From NCBI GenBank assembly GCA_005281725.1, contig SSBO01000001.1, positions 6,060,399 to 6,124,398 of the forward strand: a DNA stretch of 64,000 nucleotides, in the 5' to 3' direction. Made by a program: the position numbers and the translations under genes. Positions 49,301 to 63,297 of the stretch are shown piece by piece. Under the pieces are notes generated by a model. It had not been told where the DNA came from, ran no database searches, and worked only from the letters and a program-made list of their open reading frames with translations. Every line of letters starts with the position of its first letter. Position 1 is the stretch's first letter. Source of the DNA: Wuchereria bancrofti (Eukaryota > Nematoda > Chromadorea > Rhabditida > Onchocercidae).

Positions 49301-52300
49301 CAAAACATCAGGTGTGGAATAGTGGTATACTTTACGGCAGTATTACTATATTCTGGTTCAAGGATGAATAACATGGATTTTAGGAATAAATGCCACACTT
49401 TTGTTGATTCTGTTACTTGACTTCAATTTTTTTTCACTTTTTTTTTTTTTTGTTTATCTGACTGATTATCGGAGACACATAATATATCATACATGTATGC
49501 ATATTGTTTTTTGCAGACTATACTGTAGCAGCATTAGTTCCGCAACACCACAAAGAAAGACGGAACATTAGACTGGAAGATGATGTAATGACAGATTTCA
49601 ATCAGCCTAGTAAGTATTTCATGATAATGAGTGAGAAACATTAGCAATAGCATTATATTGGTATTAAAACTGCGTAGGAATTCTCCTTGTTCTCGCGAAT
49701 CACTGCTAAAAGGCATGCCAGATTTAGACATTTAGAGGAATTCTTGAACAAATAAATTCTGCAGAAATAAAAAAGTAAAATTTATTTTACCCTCAACGGT
49801 AATAATTATCACATATTGATATAAGCTAAACAATGCGCAAATGATTAGGTGGAGTTAAGCGCATTTTACGTTTCCAGGTGACGAACATAGTAATCATTTG
49901 CTGATATACGTATAATGTAAAAAATAACATTTGGACATAAATTGTTTCAAATCAACTTAGACTGAACTGAAATTTGATTTTAACGAATTTGTGGTATTTT
50001 TCTATAGATGGCAAAATGGCTTATGATTTTTACGAAATGCTACAACGTAACAACGAAATTGCGAATGATGTGCGATATGAGCCAAATACGATTACTGCTA
50101 ATATTGACAGCGAAGCGGAGTGCGATTGGAATTCTCCTTCAAGTTACTTTGAGCTCAATAATTCTGCTGTAAGCATTCTTTTTACAGTTTGAGTTTTTCA
50201 TTATCTAATGTCTTACTGAGGTGTCTGTCAGCTCAAATGTTCAAAAAATATCCCTCCATTTCACAACAGATTAAGATCTACTGATATAGTTTATAAAAGT
50301 GAGTGATGCTACCTTGTTAGCATCAACATATCTCTCACATTTAATTAAAACTATTATTAATAATAGCATCAAGATTTTGAAAATGTATTTTGCGCAAAAT
50401 TTTTTAGTTCGAAGAAGTTTGAAGACCAAGTTTTTCACAGTTTGAGTTTTTCTTTCGTATCAAAATTTCTAGTCACTGGAATCAAGGATCTATGAAGCAG
50501 GATATATCCTTAAACAGACTATGGAGCTGCGTGATCCACATCTCATCAGGGATCGCAGAGGACATTTGCAGGTCAGAATTTAAAAATTCATTTACAAAAT
50601 ACTATGCAAGAAACGGTACTTTTTCATTCCACTATGCTTCGTTGGTTTTTAAACAAAATAAAGAAAGTGATGCGGAATAATCTGGAGCGTACAAAAAACA
50701 TTTGGGAAATCAAGAAAGATACTAAAGCATTCTAAAATGATATAACAAACGACACAATTTATTAGGTCACCGTTAATGAGGTGAAGGGAAACCAAAGAAA
50801 TCAAAGGAGGGAAATTTCATTTTCTAACACAAAAATCTCTTTTTTTTTTTTTCATTTCCATCAAAAACACTTCAAAGCAATACAAAAAGTGTAAAAACAA
50901 GTAATTGTTTTAAGGAAGGATATTTATATTCAAATTCCTTTAAAAGTCATTGTTGAAAACAAAAACTTAATAGATAGTGCTAAGTAATAAATAAAATACA
51001 ATCGCTAAGTCCGTGAATCACTCAACAAATAATTATGACGTGACATCAAAAATGGCTAATGATTCAATTCGGTTAGAAATGAATTAGATTCAAAGATTAA
51101 AACTATGATGCAAATTGAGAGATTAAAACTATGATGCAAATTGAGATAAAAGAATTTTTTTCTTTTTTTTTCTTCAATTATATCTTCAAATTTCCGAATC
51201 AGAAATATGTAAAAGGTTAATGCACGACATTGCACAATTTATGAAAAGAGATAGTTAAGAGATATTTCTATTCTAATACGAAGTCCAATTTAAATGTTAT
51301 GATTAGGATAACGGCTCTTCAAAACTTTAGCTTAGACTTTTAGTTTGATCATGCAAGAGATAATATGCAATACTGCCAACAGTAGTTTCCCTTATCATGC
51401 ATCTTTTATTTATTTCTCTCCTCTTCTGTTCACTTTACTTCTTATCAATTAATTCGCTCCCATCACATAACAAGATTTAATGAATTTCACTCCGAAATGT
51501 TAAACTTATAAAGTTTTATTGCAACAAAGCGCATTAATTATACCTGCAATTTGAGTGTAGAGAGAAGGATCAGTAACAAAAAAGAGAAAAAGATGCAATA
51601 AGCAAAATTTCTATTCTTACAGTTATGTTTGGTTATAATTGCTTTTATTATAAAGTTTAAATCTTTGTTACCTTAGATTAATTGTGAAATTTCTAATTAA
51701 TAACGCTACAAGCAATGCTTTCAGTCTTTTTTGTCGTGCATGATTGGCACGGAAATGGTTGACTGGCTGATCAGTCTTTCTACCAAAACGTTGGATTCAA
51801 CTAAGAATATGTCGCTAACACGTTTTCAAGTAGTTGGTATGTGGCAAGCTTTGCTGGAAAACGGTGTCATTGCACATGGTAAGAGAATTTGGCTTCATTT
51901 TTATCTTCATTCTTCATTCTTCAGGCTATGACCTACTTTGATGATTACTTTGCTCACTGCTCGAGTAAGATCTGAGATAATTAGCACAGCGTATTAAAAA
52001 ATGAAATGATACATTTTTATTGTATCACAAATAAACGATGAGATAGCAAGTAGACAAAAAAGCAAAATTCATTAGTGAAGGATGACATGCGTCTGATTTT
52101 TACTTGACTATTTAGAAAACAATTTTTGGTCACGTGAAATGTTGAATTAGGAAGTATGTTAAGTTTCGTCTTTGAATGAATAATGTCCAAGCATTTTTTG
52201 GAAATTTATTATTTTACATCATGCAAATGCATCTTTGAATAATGCACAGATACAGAAAGTAATGGCTGCAAAAGTGAACAAAGAGACGTAGAGTCATAAT

Positions 52301-55300
52301 TTCAAGAGAAAAATTATCACGGTATTGAAAAAAAAAAAGACTTGTCATAGTTTGGAGGATCATAATGATTAGAAATTTGGAAGATTATAATGATTAGTTT
52401 TCAGTAAGCAACGAACTGCAATTTGCCGACAAGCAATTTTTTTATCGTTGGACTGTTGGCACCACAGTTAATTTTCATATGAGGTACTTACAATTTATGA
52501 TAACATTAATCTTAATTACAAGATAACGAATATGTAATGCATATTTCTGAATGTAATTTTGTTTCCCAATCAAAAAAAAAAAAATCGATTTTTCATGAAT
52601 TTATGCAAATTAGAATAGTTGCACGAAAGTGTATTCAAACTTATACGTTTGGACGTATGCAAGATTTTGCGTGAATATGTACATTCAATACTTTGATCCA
52701 TTTATCGCCTAATTGTGTGTCCCACTTAGTTTTTCTTACTAATTTCAATTTGAACTTTACATTGTTATCGGTTATATCATTCCACTTGATAAATCTAGTG
52801 TATTTTGTAAGGTGATATCAAATAACCTAATTATTTAATAAATTGTTAACAAATTATTGAGATGAGAGTTATTAAAACTGACAGGTTAATAAGTGGTGTA
52901 ATGTTTGACGGAGAGCAAGAAACGGTACCACCACGCATTAGTGATGTTGCTGCAGCCATATTCTTCCTCAGTACAATTGGACCTGATTCGTTATTTCGCA
53001 TGATTCTCTGCAAACCGTCTGTTTAATCCTTTTAAACTAATCTAAAAGATAAGAAAGACTGAAAACAAAGGACTTTCTACGTGATATTTAAGTGATAAAT
53101 GACAAAACATTTTTAAGTGGTAAATGATAGTGACAAAAAATGTTATTTTTGGATGCTTATTAAATATTTCATTGAGTTTTGCTTAACATTTTCAGGTCAT
53201 CGGAACGTACGATGCAGGAACTAGAGCACGTTTACAGGGAATTATTACACGTAAAAGCACTAACTCATCTGAGTACAATGGTGAAGCGTGAATTGGCGGC
53301 GGTTGTTTTCTTCGAACAGCACCAACACGCTGGACATGTACTGTTCCGACAGGGCGATGCGGGTAATTGTTGGTATATTGTCCTTAAAGGATCCGTTGAT
53401 GTTATTATACACGGGAAAGTGAGTCTTTTTTCTTGAAGAAACTTAGATTTTTATATGCACAAACTAAGCTGTTCTTAATTTCTTGGCATCTTTGATTAAA
53501 ATTTGAATTTTAAAGATTCTTCGAGAAATCATTCCATTATATTTCTATGTTGCTATATTTTTTTCTGTATTGCTAGCACTGAAGACTATTTATCGAAACA
53601 GATAATGAGATAGTAGCTTAATATCTTCTTTGTAATGATTTAGATATAAACTATGACCTTCGTCCTCTACTTTATCTTCCTCTTTTCTGGTGTTTTTAAT
53701 ATAGTCATTTTTTTTCCGAAATCAAACAAATAGGATTTGAAAAAAGTGGCAAGTATGATATTGAGAATTTTAAAGAAGCAAAGTTGAGGTTTTATATGAA
53801 TGGCATTCCCTAAGTGCATCAGAATATATTTAAGATAACATTTATTCATGTGAAAAAAGTTCCGTTGCTCACATTCACTATTTCTGAGAATGCTTACTCT
53901 CTTTGGATCACATCTTCCTATACCTTTACGCTTTCTAAATTTTGTTTGTTTTCACCTCTTTATAGAGCAAAATGTAATTCTTTTGTCCAGACAATAATTC
54001 CATCATTACTTACACATAATTCAGGCTGGAAATGGTTATTTTAATTTAATAATTTAATTATCAGACATAAGTAACAGGTCAGATAATCGATATGTCCCTA
54101 ATCTTCATGATTCATTAAGGTTTTTACTCCAAGGTTGACGGCTTCATTTATAGCGATAAGCAGTTTTAATCTACTCTAACAACTTTATTAATCCTCAGCA
54201 CCTTGAAAACTCGCATAAATTTCGCTTGAGGAGAAAAAGAAATATTAATCATTGGCTCCATCAAAAGTATTTTTTCTGCTATTGAATTAATTTAAAAAAA
54301 TAGATAATAACTGAAATGTAACGATAATAAGAAATTCCAAGTGAAAGTGAAGTGTTGCGTATCTGTAATGATAATTTATAAGACTTCGTTTTATTTTACT
54401 GTAGAAAAACCCAATAAGAAGACTATAAAAACATTTCATTAAAAGTAATATTTTGAAGAGATATTTTTTATATTTCTGTTTTATTTTTGCAGAACTTTGT
54501 TGAAGTCATAATTCATTTTGTAAAATAGCAATAACTTTTTGCTCAGTGCAACAGATGTTCAAGCCAGGATTTTAGAATTTTACTACTGGAATTGTGAAAC
54601 TAATGCATGTCCCAAGAGATGGCAAAGCAATTTCCTTCTTTTCTATCATGCCTTTTACAACTAATATTTTATTGGTTTCTTTTTCTGAGAAGAAAAACTT
54701 TGATATTCTGTTTATTTTGTAATAAAAGTACTGGTGATACTAAATGATTGATAATATTTTTGACAGCAACTATCATGATGGTGGCGTCAATATTAATATG
54801 ATAAGGATGATAGAATTTGCAATTATAATGGTAATGATAATAAGCCGTAACTTTTCCCGATTTAGGGTGTCGTTTGTACTCTTCGAGAAGGTGACGATTT
54901 CGGTAAACTAGCTTTGGTAAATGATGCACCTCGCGCTGCTACAGTAGCACTTCGGAAAGATAAATCACAGTTTTTACGTGTTGACAAGAGCGATTTCAAT
55001 CGGTGAGTTCCCTAAAATTCACTTTGTAAATAATTAGTAATGTAATGAATCAAGGTTTAATCCATGCATTTTTCATTTTCGCTTTCATTCTCTTTTAAAT
55101 GATTTGAAGGTTTGATAAATGATAAATTTTCAAATTTTAATTACAAAATTACAGAGGGCTTCGCTTATCTGAATAAAACTACGCATCAAACAATTTCAAA
55201 AAACGTTTCTAAGATTATTATTCAAAAAAGCAGGTTTTCCCTTGAAGAAAAGTTTCAAATTTGGTGGTAAAACATTGTTATGAGAAGACTACACATAGTG

Positions 55301-58300
55301 GTATTTACATCTATGCAGGCAGCTGCATGCTACCTGCTGATTGCAAGGAGTCACGCTGTTTGATTCCTTCTAGTACTTTATTATGCGCCAAGGTTTTAAG
55401 ATTTTAATTTATGCGAAATCAAAAATCATATTCTATTCGTATTTCAGTAAGTCTGTCCTCTCATTAATACAATAAATATGCTGGAAACGGAAAAATAAAC
55501 TGATTGTGGCACTTTTGGGGGAGGGAATAGAGAGGAATAGGAGGCAGGGATTGCTATAATGATTGTGATCGATTGCTTTCTTCACTGATTTTAATCGCAT
55601 TTGACAATCCCCACGAAATTCCCGAACTGGATGAAAGAGATGGCAAGGTTTAGTAAACTGTCTAGAGAAATGTTTGCATTTGGTACTGGTGCAGATGTGA
55701 CTTGTTATCTGTTCAGTTTTTCTCATGAACAATATTCTTTCTTGAAAATTTTTACATAAACGATTAAAAGAACACTCAGATAAAAACAGTTTTGGGGAAT
55801 GTGCTTTTTTGCTTGTATTAGATAGTGAAGATGCATATTTAATTCCAGAATTCAATAAATCCACTTGCTTAAAGGAAAATTCTAAGTTTATTCGATTTAG
55901 TAAAAATTCAGGATTCAGGATCACTGCATTTCCAAATGATTAAAACTTGATAAGAGTAAATGTTTGGATTCTTGGTTGTATTCCAACATTTTTTTCTTGG
56001 TTGTTTATTGAATTTGAAACTAAAAAATCCACTTTCTCAGTTGCTAACGCTTTCCATGGTTGTACATAGTTCAATGAATGACCATCTCCGCTTGATGTTA
56101 ACACATCCGTACATAGAGAAGATTTTTGCTATATTTCTGGCCACTTCTGCTTATTTTCGTCACTTTTCTATGGACATTAACCTGTTCGGTGCTGCAAATA
56201 AAATTATTCTTTCCAAAAAACATTTATTAAAATTATATTTAAGCTAACACTCACTTCACATTTCGGATATTGATAAAAATTCATGGATAAATAAATCCAT
56301 CTTTATTTTTTCTCAAATTTCCGATCAATTGAATTTTTTTGATGGTTTTTACCTTGAAATTTATTGAATTTAAGAAATTTTTTTCCATAATTTTGCTGTT
56401 TGATGACATTTTTCTTTTTTTTTTTTGTTGCCAGTTCGTTATCACTCCCAGTGCTACAACAATTATTCGTTTTCGCTGCTAATTGGAATGGCAATCGCCA
56501 GGAAGTGTATCATCATAGTATTCTTTTATTACTTCTATAATTGGTGAATATTTTATGTCCATTTTCTACACATTTTTTCCTTATATTTCCTTCCATTCAT
56601 TTTTTTTTTGTTGTTGCTCAATTAATTATTATTGTGAACAAGTTCGTTTAAGGGGACGTTTTAATTTTTTTATTTATTTTATACTATTTTCGATCTTCAA
56701 ATTATTTCAGCTTCTTTTTAGAATCAACTATTACTGTGTTGCATTGACTAAGGTCTTTTATATCACTTTTTTCAGGACTCTTCCAAATTTACGATTGTTA
56801 GGATTATTAGATTAAGCTAACAATAATTTCTCCACTTGACTTTAACGTAGCAACATGCCTTTTTGGCTTCTTTAAATTTTTCTGCTTATATCATGTCATA
56901 ACTATCCTCATATTTACCAGGCTCCAGTTATTTCTAATAATTAATCATTTTTGGCGGTTAGTAAATAAGCCATAATAAAAAATGTATTACCACACAGAAA
57001 AGAGAAGTAAATTTTGTCACTATCCATCGTACGCACGTTTTTCTGCTTGCGAAAGATCTTACGGTATCGTAAAAGTGTATTTCGCTTATTATTTTATCTT
57101 CTCAAAGTTTAGAGACAGCCATTTAGATTAATTAATTGATGCGTAATTTACGATAACTTCTATTCATAGTTATTTATTATAACACCATGTGTTAGCATAC
57201 AAATGGAATACTGAAAGGCAAAATACCTTAACTGTTTCATAATAAACGATAACTGTAAATAGAAATTTTATGAATTTGATTTGTCGAATCCGTTTTGTTT
57301 TCTGAATCACCGTGATAAATTTTGACTGTTCCTGATCATCCACTGAATATTGAAATTAATCAAAATCAGAATTAGTAGCAGTAATAAGTCAATTAATAGC
57401 TTAACAAATAAATATTAACAGTTGTTAATGTCAAAATTTATCGTATGAAAAAAAATCCCGAAATAGTTCTATGAGAAAAGCTGAAAGAAGCAAGTGAGCA
57501 GTGTTCACTCAAGCATAATAATATCAGGAGGCAATGCTTAAAATTTTCCCACTTCGAAAATTTTGCTAGTATTCATCCTGCTTTCAAATTTTCTCCTTTC
57601 TACATGCGTTTCATTTGTTATTCTACTGTTACTAAAGTGCATTTGTTATCACACTAATAAGTTAGTTTGCCTCGTTCACACATCTTCAATGCTTTTCTAA
57701 TTATTTTCCTACTATAGGAAGTATCCAGAGAATTCTAACTTTTCGTACTTGCCAGATTAAAAGTTACTAAAAAGGTCATTGAAGCAAAGAAATTGTTTCT
57801 TGTCTTCTTACTTTTATTTAAAGAATGTCAAATGTCAACTTCATCTCTGAATAAAGATTGAATTTTTCCAATCCAAGACAAAATGGTGCTAAGCTTGAAG
57901 GATGATACTGTTACTGTTGTCTTTCATGAAATCTGTACTATACGAAGAGTAAATCAAATCTTATGATCCTAATAATCCTTTCTTATCTTAAAAGTTAAGT
58001 AATTAGGCACTACATAACTTTTTTTGCAGAATTTTACGAGATGTTGAAGCGAACACGGTACGGTTGAAAGAACACGGGCAGGATGTGCTCGTGTTGGAGA
58101 AGATGAATACCGAGTATAAAACGTTTAACGATACTTATCACGGTTCCGTAGCAGTTGCAATTAATGCTACAGCAGTAGATGCTACCAGTAATTTGGCTGC
58201 AGATGTAAGGCCAAGATGCTGGTTGGTGTCGTTTTTCTTTATATGAATTAGTAACACTTAACAAAATAATTCTTATTGGTATTTCACTTCTTATTAATTT

Positions 58301-61300
58301 CACTGATTACAGCAACATTAAATTTTTTACAGTTAGCACTCGTCGCTATTTAATATTGAGTAAAATGTGGAGGAAAGGCAAGCAACATTAAACCACTTTA
58401 GTTTTAATTTTTTGTTTGTCTATTTGTCAATTTTATTTGTCAAGAGTTCCAATTTTATCATTTCTAACTTTGAACAATCTTTGGAAAGAAAATATATTCA
58501 TTTGGAACTTCAATCGTGATCTATTCATGTTTATACTTTTCTTTGGTGTAACTTGAAGTGATCACGAAATGTATATATGTTCCAAAGTTCATGAAATCAA
58601 GTGCTTCGCTTTAGAATCAGTTTTTCTCTTTTTTTCGGAGGACAGAAACTTCAGGAAGGCGTTTATCAAGCTTTAACAGTTTGAGGGAAACATTTTTTCT
58701 CAAAATTTGAAGTATATATTTTTTGGCATGTTGAAAAATTGATTAATCACAAATATTTATCTGGGCGTGTGTTAGGCCAGTTTGTTTCCATTTGATACCT
58801 GAACTCAGTTGGTTTTAAAGAACTTTGTTTTTCCTAGCAAATCTTGCCATTATTTTGCAAAAGACTCGCAGTTGTTCATTTTTGTTTTCAAAAGTTTCAC
58901 AGATGTCTACATAACTATTTGTAATTAGTTTCTACCATTAACTTGTTTTATTTTAAATGTACACGATTTTAAATGGCAAAAAATCAAGCATATAAATAAT
59001 TTTATATAGAAAAAAAAAGAAAAGAAATTTGAAGCATTAAATAGCAGTTAAGTCGGTTAAAATATCAACGAATGAAAACGTTATCAAGTTATAAAGATTA
59101 TCCAGAATTATCTGTCCATTAAAAATGGATTCTAGTTACTCTGTGATGGCCGGAATGCCGGAAAAAACGGTAGAATACTTGCTGGAAACTCGAATTGATG
59201 CGCAAACAGATGATGACTTGGTGGATACATTTTTGGAGGATTTCATTCTTACTCATATCACTCATATGCCTGTGAACATTTTATGCAGTTATCTTAAAAA
59301 TTATTACATGCGTGGTTCTATTGTAAGTTCTCAGAATTTTTTTTAAACTTTCAATCATTTGCAAAATGTCACATATCTGTGTATTTTATCAACACTGCTT
59401 TCTTCTCAATTCATTTATTGATAATGGCATACATCCAGTTCTCCAAATCTTATAACTTATGAATCTTACATTAGTCTTTTTTTTTTGAGGATAGTGATTC
59501 TTGAGAAATCTAAATTGGAGAAATATTAATGACTTTATCCTTCAAACAAATTTTTAGTCCTCTCAAATTGTCATTTTTTTTTTTTCGTTTAGGTTGGAAT
59601 GGATGGTACACTGCCAATAGACGATTATGAGCATAAAATTGTCGCAAAACGACGTGTGGTTGCCTTTCTGAATTTATGGGTACAAATTGTCGGTTTGCGG
59701 TTCTTCCTTGATCCTGCATCTAATAGTTTCGTTGAGGTCGATTATTCATTTCTCCTTTACACATTGTGATTGAGTTGATTTATCCGAAAAAGATTCAAAT
59801 CATGGAACAGCTGATTAGTTCTTTTTGATCAAACAATATTTACTCGCTAAGCGAGTAAATATTAGCTGCAGTTTAGAGATATATGATAATGTCAAGAGAA
59901 GAAATAAGTGATAAGGTGGTAAGAAATAAGTCAAATAACTGAGATAACATATCTCTGGAAAGTAAGAATAGGGACCAAAGAAATCGAAAAGTCAGTTGCA
60001 GGAATTGTATTGTTATGTTTTGGAAGACAGTCGACAATTCCCGGAGATGTTGTCAAATCTAGAACTAATGTGCACAATTCGACAACTTCGTGAAAGTGCT
60101 ATGCAAACAATTAACAGGCACTCATCAGTGGTACTTGACTGTGGTATTTATTGCAGCCATGCTCCTGCACCAAACCCCGTACTACCATTTGATACCTGTT
60201 GGTTCCCTTTGCCACTTTTACTCATTCATCTTTCCTTGTTTCTTTCTTCACATTCACTCTTGCTTACACCGCAGTTCTTGTTTTATTTCCCCAGTCACTG
60301 AATAATTCCGCAATTTTTCACATTGTTATTCTTCGTCCAGCGAAGATATATTTATTGGTTGTTCTCTTCAGGTAACCAAGTAATTTACCTATCTGACACA
60401 AGTTCTTTCGTAATGAGTATAAGACTTGATAAAACTGCTGCTGATATCTGTGAAATGGCAAAAACAAAAATTCGGTACGGTGGTTCTAGCGAGCAATTGC
60501 ATTTAGTTGAAGTGAAAAGCAATGGAGGTGAATTTTGCAAGTTGTTGAAAATTTTAAAATTCAAATCTATACCTGCAATTCGGATTCTCAACGATTGTAA
60601 TTACAAATGCAAAGAATTTCATTATTTTTTTTTTGAAAATATAAAAAGCATTTAGTGCAGAAATCTTTCAAATCTTATTTCTCACTGCTTAACACAAGTT
60701 TGGAAATTTACTGTCATAAAATGAAAATAACAACAGAGATCAGAAAGAATCACTCGTTTACATTATAGAATAGATCGCATATTCCACATAGATGGTTACA
60801 GTTCATTTCAAAGCTCAATTCAATTTTATGGAAACTTTGAGAAAAAATACGCAGTTGCGATAGTCACAAATTTCAATAGATTTTCTTTCCAAAAACTTGC
60901 GCTTTTTTTTGTGTGTGAAAAAATTTTCAAATGGCGCTTTGATGTTGTTTTCAGAAAGAATAGTCTTTTCACCGAATGATATCAGTATTCCGACAATGAT
61001 TTCACTGAATGGACTTTTGTACATCGCTCACAACGACGAAATCGAAACTTTGGTAACTTGTAGTGCTCGAGTAGACTAATTTACAAGAAATCTAAATTGA
61101 GATTCACAATTCATTACCAATTTTACTTCATTGACATTCAAATCCTAATCATAATATTACACAATAGCTATTAATTTTCTTCGGTGTCAATAAAGGATTC
61201 ATGAAAGGCACTTCAGGCTCCGCTGCCGCAACAATGTAGTCCATCGGAGGGTATTTATGCCTCATTACTGGACTATTTAAGTAGTATTGATATTGCCCAA

Positions 61301-63297
61301 CAACTGCTCATATTTCATACCCAACTGTTAGAAGCAACTGATGATATTGAACTTATCACTCAGGTTTTGATCCTGAATTGTTTTTCTATTAAATTGTTTG
61401 AAGGAAATAGGAAAATTCTCAAAGACTTCCGAAATTCTCGAATTATTTAAGGTATTTGGACGAGAGCAGTTTCCCAATCGGATAACATCAAATTTAGATC
61501 TTTTAATGCGTCGTTTTAACGAAGTACAATTTTGGACAACAACTGAAGTGTTGCTTGCTCAGAGCAATACGAAACGTCTTTCCATTCTCAAAAAATTTAT
61601 CAAAATTGCCGCACAGTGAGTTTTATATAATTCTGAACAAAATAATGAATGTTTTGGTTGATAGATTTGGAAACATAGATTTTCCATTTTTCTTTTGTTT
61701 AATTGCACACTTTAATTTCATTACCTAATTGAAGTTTATTTTAAAATTCAACTTTGACTTGCTCCACACCTTAATTTTACTGAATGGCAAAAAATGAATT
61801 CTGCAGCGCAAAAGAAAACAAAGACTTGTTATCATTGTTTGCGATTATCCTAGGTCTCAGTAATATCGCTGTTAGTCGAATCACTCATCTTTGGGATGTG
61901 AGTTTATCAAAAGAACTTTTTCTTTTATTGTGTTTTTCTCACAGTTATAGTAAAGGTCCGAAATATTGAAATTGCTTTAACCTTAAATACATTTAAGATT
62001 CAAGTCTTAAATGAGACGAAAAAGACACATTGGATAGCAGATACTCCATCAAATTTTGGATGTGATACTTTACTGATTCCAGAAACTTCCATCTAAAATG
62101 AAACAACAGTACGCGGAATTCGAAGAACTGCTTGATCCGTGCCGTAATCATCGTGCTTATCGGATGCTTACAGCCAACATGAGTGCACCAACGGTGCCAT
62201 TTATTCCATTACTCCTTAAAGATTTAACATTTACACACGAAGGCAATAAGACCTATTTCGCTGGTTTAATTAATTTCGAGAAAATGGTAAGTACCACATT
62301 CACAGCATGTATTCCTCTCTGTTATCAGCATTTGTGACTCTTATTTTTTTTATCAGAAGTGTTAGTCATTGCGTGTTTCATATGCAGGATTTAAATATTT
62401 TGATAAAGAGGTTGTTTGCAGTCGCTTTCATGAACCTTGTGAAATCGGACATTAAACTAACTTTCAAGCTCCTTTCATCTCGTTTTTCACATACTTCGAA
62501 TTGCATTCCAAATTAGATTTAATACTAGTCAATGTCAAAATATCCTTTTCTTTGCCGTTCATTTCATTATTGGACCAATAGAATAGCATAAAGAATTTAA
62601 AAGAAAAAGATTTTATCATCGTTTATGTCTCCTTTGATTCAACTTTGTCTCGAGATTAATCCTTGAGGAAATTATTTCAAATATTTGATGTGATTTCAGC
62701 ACATGATTGCTAACATTTTGCGAGGCTTTAGACAGTGCAAATATCCAGGTATGTGTATGACTACTGTTATAACTACTGTTTTTAATTCATCAGGAAAGGC
62801 TTTGGGATAGAATCATGTTTTCGAATAATACCTGCATGGTGTTCGGCGCATCATTCTCACTGTGTTTTAGTACTTTAGTATCAGTGCTGCAAATATTTGG
62901 CATTGTTCTTAAGGTGTCTAGTACAACATAATCATTTGAACCACTTTTTTTCAGCTATTGCTTACGAACGGAAGGTTTTCAAGTCAAAAAACCTTGTTAG
63001 GTAATTTTTTTTTTTCATTATTAAGATTTTTTTTTTTCATATTATTGTGCATACCAAGGAATTATTACTCACTGGACATTCTCTTAGAATTTGTTAGAAT
63101 GAATAAGAGAATTTTGCGAATTGTTCGAGACTTTCTTTCCAATCTTTTCAAAAATCTATTTGTTTATCGATTACACTTTGTTCATCGATCATACTTTTTT
63201 CGATACTTTTTGTAGGAATTTCAAAGTGATCGACAATCAGCGGCGTCTGATGGAATTATCTTATCAAATTGAACCATCGAAAAGGAAACATCTCTAG
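43376..63297 (+). CDS. epac-1: EPAC, cAMP-regulated Rap guanine nucleotide exchange factor
   Basis: 25 exons: 43376-43499, 45031-45110, 46351-46560, 48413-48476, 49517-49609, 50008-50168, 50473-50571, 51725-51878, 52405-52483, 52885-53016, 53196-53418, 54866-55002, 58030-58221, 59136-59322, 59593-59736, 60002-60197, 60372-60527, 60955-61052, 61217-61363, 61452-61615, 61807-61897, 62083-62286, 62700-62748, 62955-63000, 63216-63297. All phases agree: 1,103 residues, EPAC2-like. Domains in order: cyclic-nucleotide domain A (1-150; [12 protein letters not shown], then FGELSI), DEP (255-355; [19 protein letters not shown]), domain B (405-525; [22 protein letters not shown]), REM (584-720; [17 protein letters not shown]), RA-like (745-845), CDC25 catalytic domain (850-1100; [45 protein letters not shown]). 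cAMP binding to domain B opens the protein so that it loads Rap with GTP. The start is uncertain: the first frame is open back to an acceptor at 43333, or a ctttag trans-splice site sits one base before the ATG. Confidence 0.96.
43500..45030. other. EPAC intron 1
   Basis: AT-rich intron of 1.5 kb; nothing recognised. Confidence 0.7.
45111..46350. other. EPAC intron 2
   Basis: AT-rich intron of 1.2 kb; nothing recognised. It ends in an unusual cttatttaag acceptor. Confidence 0.65.
46561..48412. other. EPAC intron 3, holding a possible cassette exon
   Basis: 1.85 kb, AT-rich, with a CT-rich microsatellite at about 48,064-48,086. A 57-base in-frame exon candidate lies at 48269-48325. Confidence 0.6.
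48269..48325 (+). CDS. Candidate 19-codon cassette exon of EPAC
   Basis: Flanked by a good acceptor (caactgcag) and donor (gtaact), phase 0 on both sides, open throughout, and placed between EPAC exons 3 and 4 which are themselves phase 0. Including it would add 19 mostly hydrophobic residues ([19 protein letters not shown]) at the end of cyclic-nucleotide domain A. The family alignment fits better without it, so it would be an alternative exon or a chance look-alike. Confidence 0.35.
50572..51724. other. EPAC intron 7 with a 26-base tandem duplication
   Basis: AT-rich intron of 1.15 kb. 51095-51120 is repeated exactly at 51121-51146 (gattaaaactatgatgcaaa...). Confidence 0.8.
51095..51146 (+). 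repeat. 26-base tandem repeat, two units
   Basis: Two identical adjacent units inside EPAC intron 7. Confidence 0.9.
53419..54865. other. EPAC intron 11
   Basis: AT-rich intron of 1.4 kb separating the two halves of cyclic-nucleotide domain B; nothing recognised. Confidence 0.7.
55003..58029. other. EPAC intron 12, the largest of the gene
   Basis: 3.0 kb, AT-rich. It contains the longest uninterrupted frame of the window, on the minus strand at 55433-55924 (163 codons, no ATG at its start), with no recognisable domain. Confidence 0.65.
58222..59135. other. EPAC intron 13
   Basis: AT-rich, 0.9 kb, nothing recognised. The gttggt donor and gattctag acceptor are chosen because they restore the conserved Y-S-V-M-A-G start of the REM domain; a nearer gtaagg donor (58204) does not keep the frame. 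Confidence 0.55.

Noticed and set aside
51095..51146. Tandem 26-base duplication and other microsatellites as functional elements
   Set aside because: They lie in introns or gene-poor DNA and look like ordinary replication slippage.
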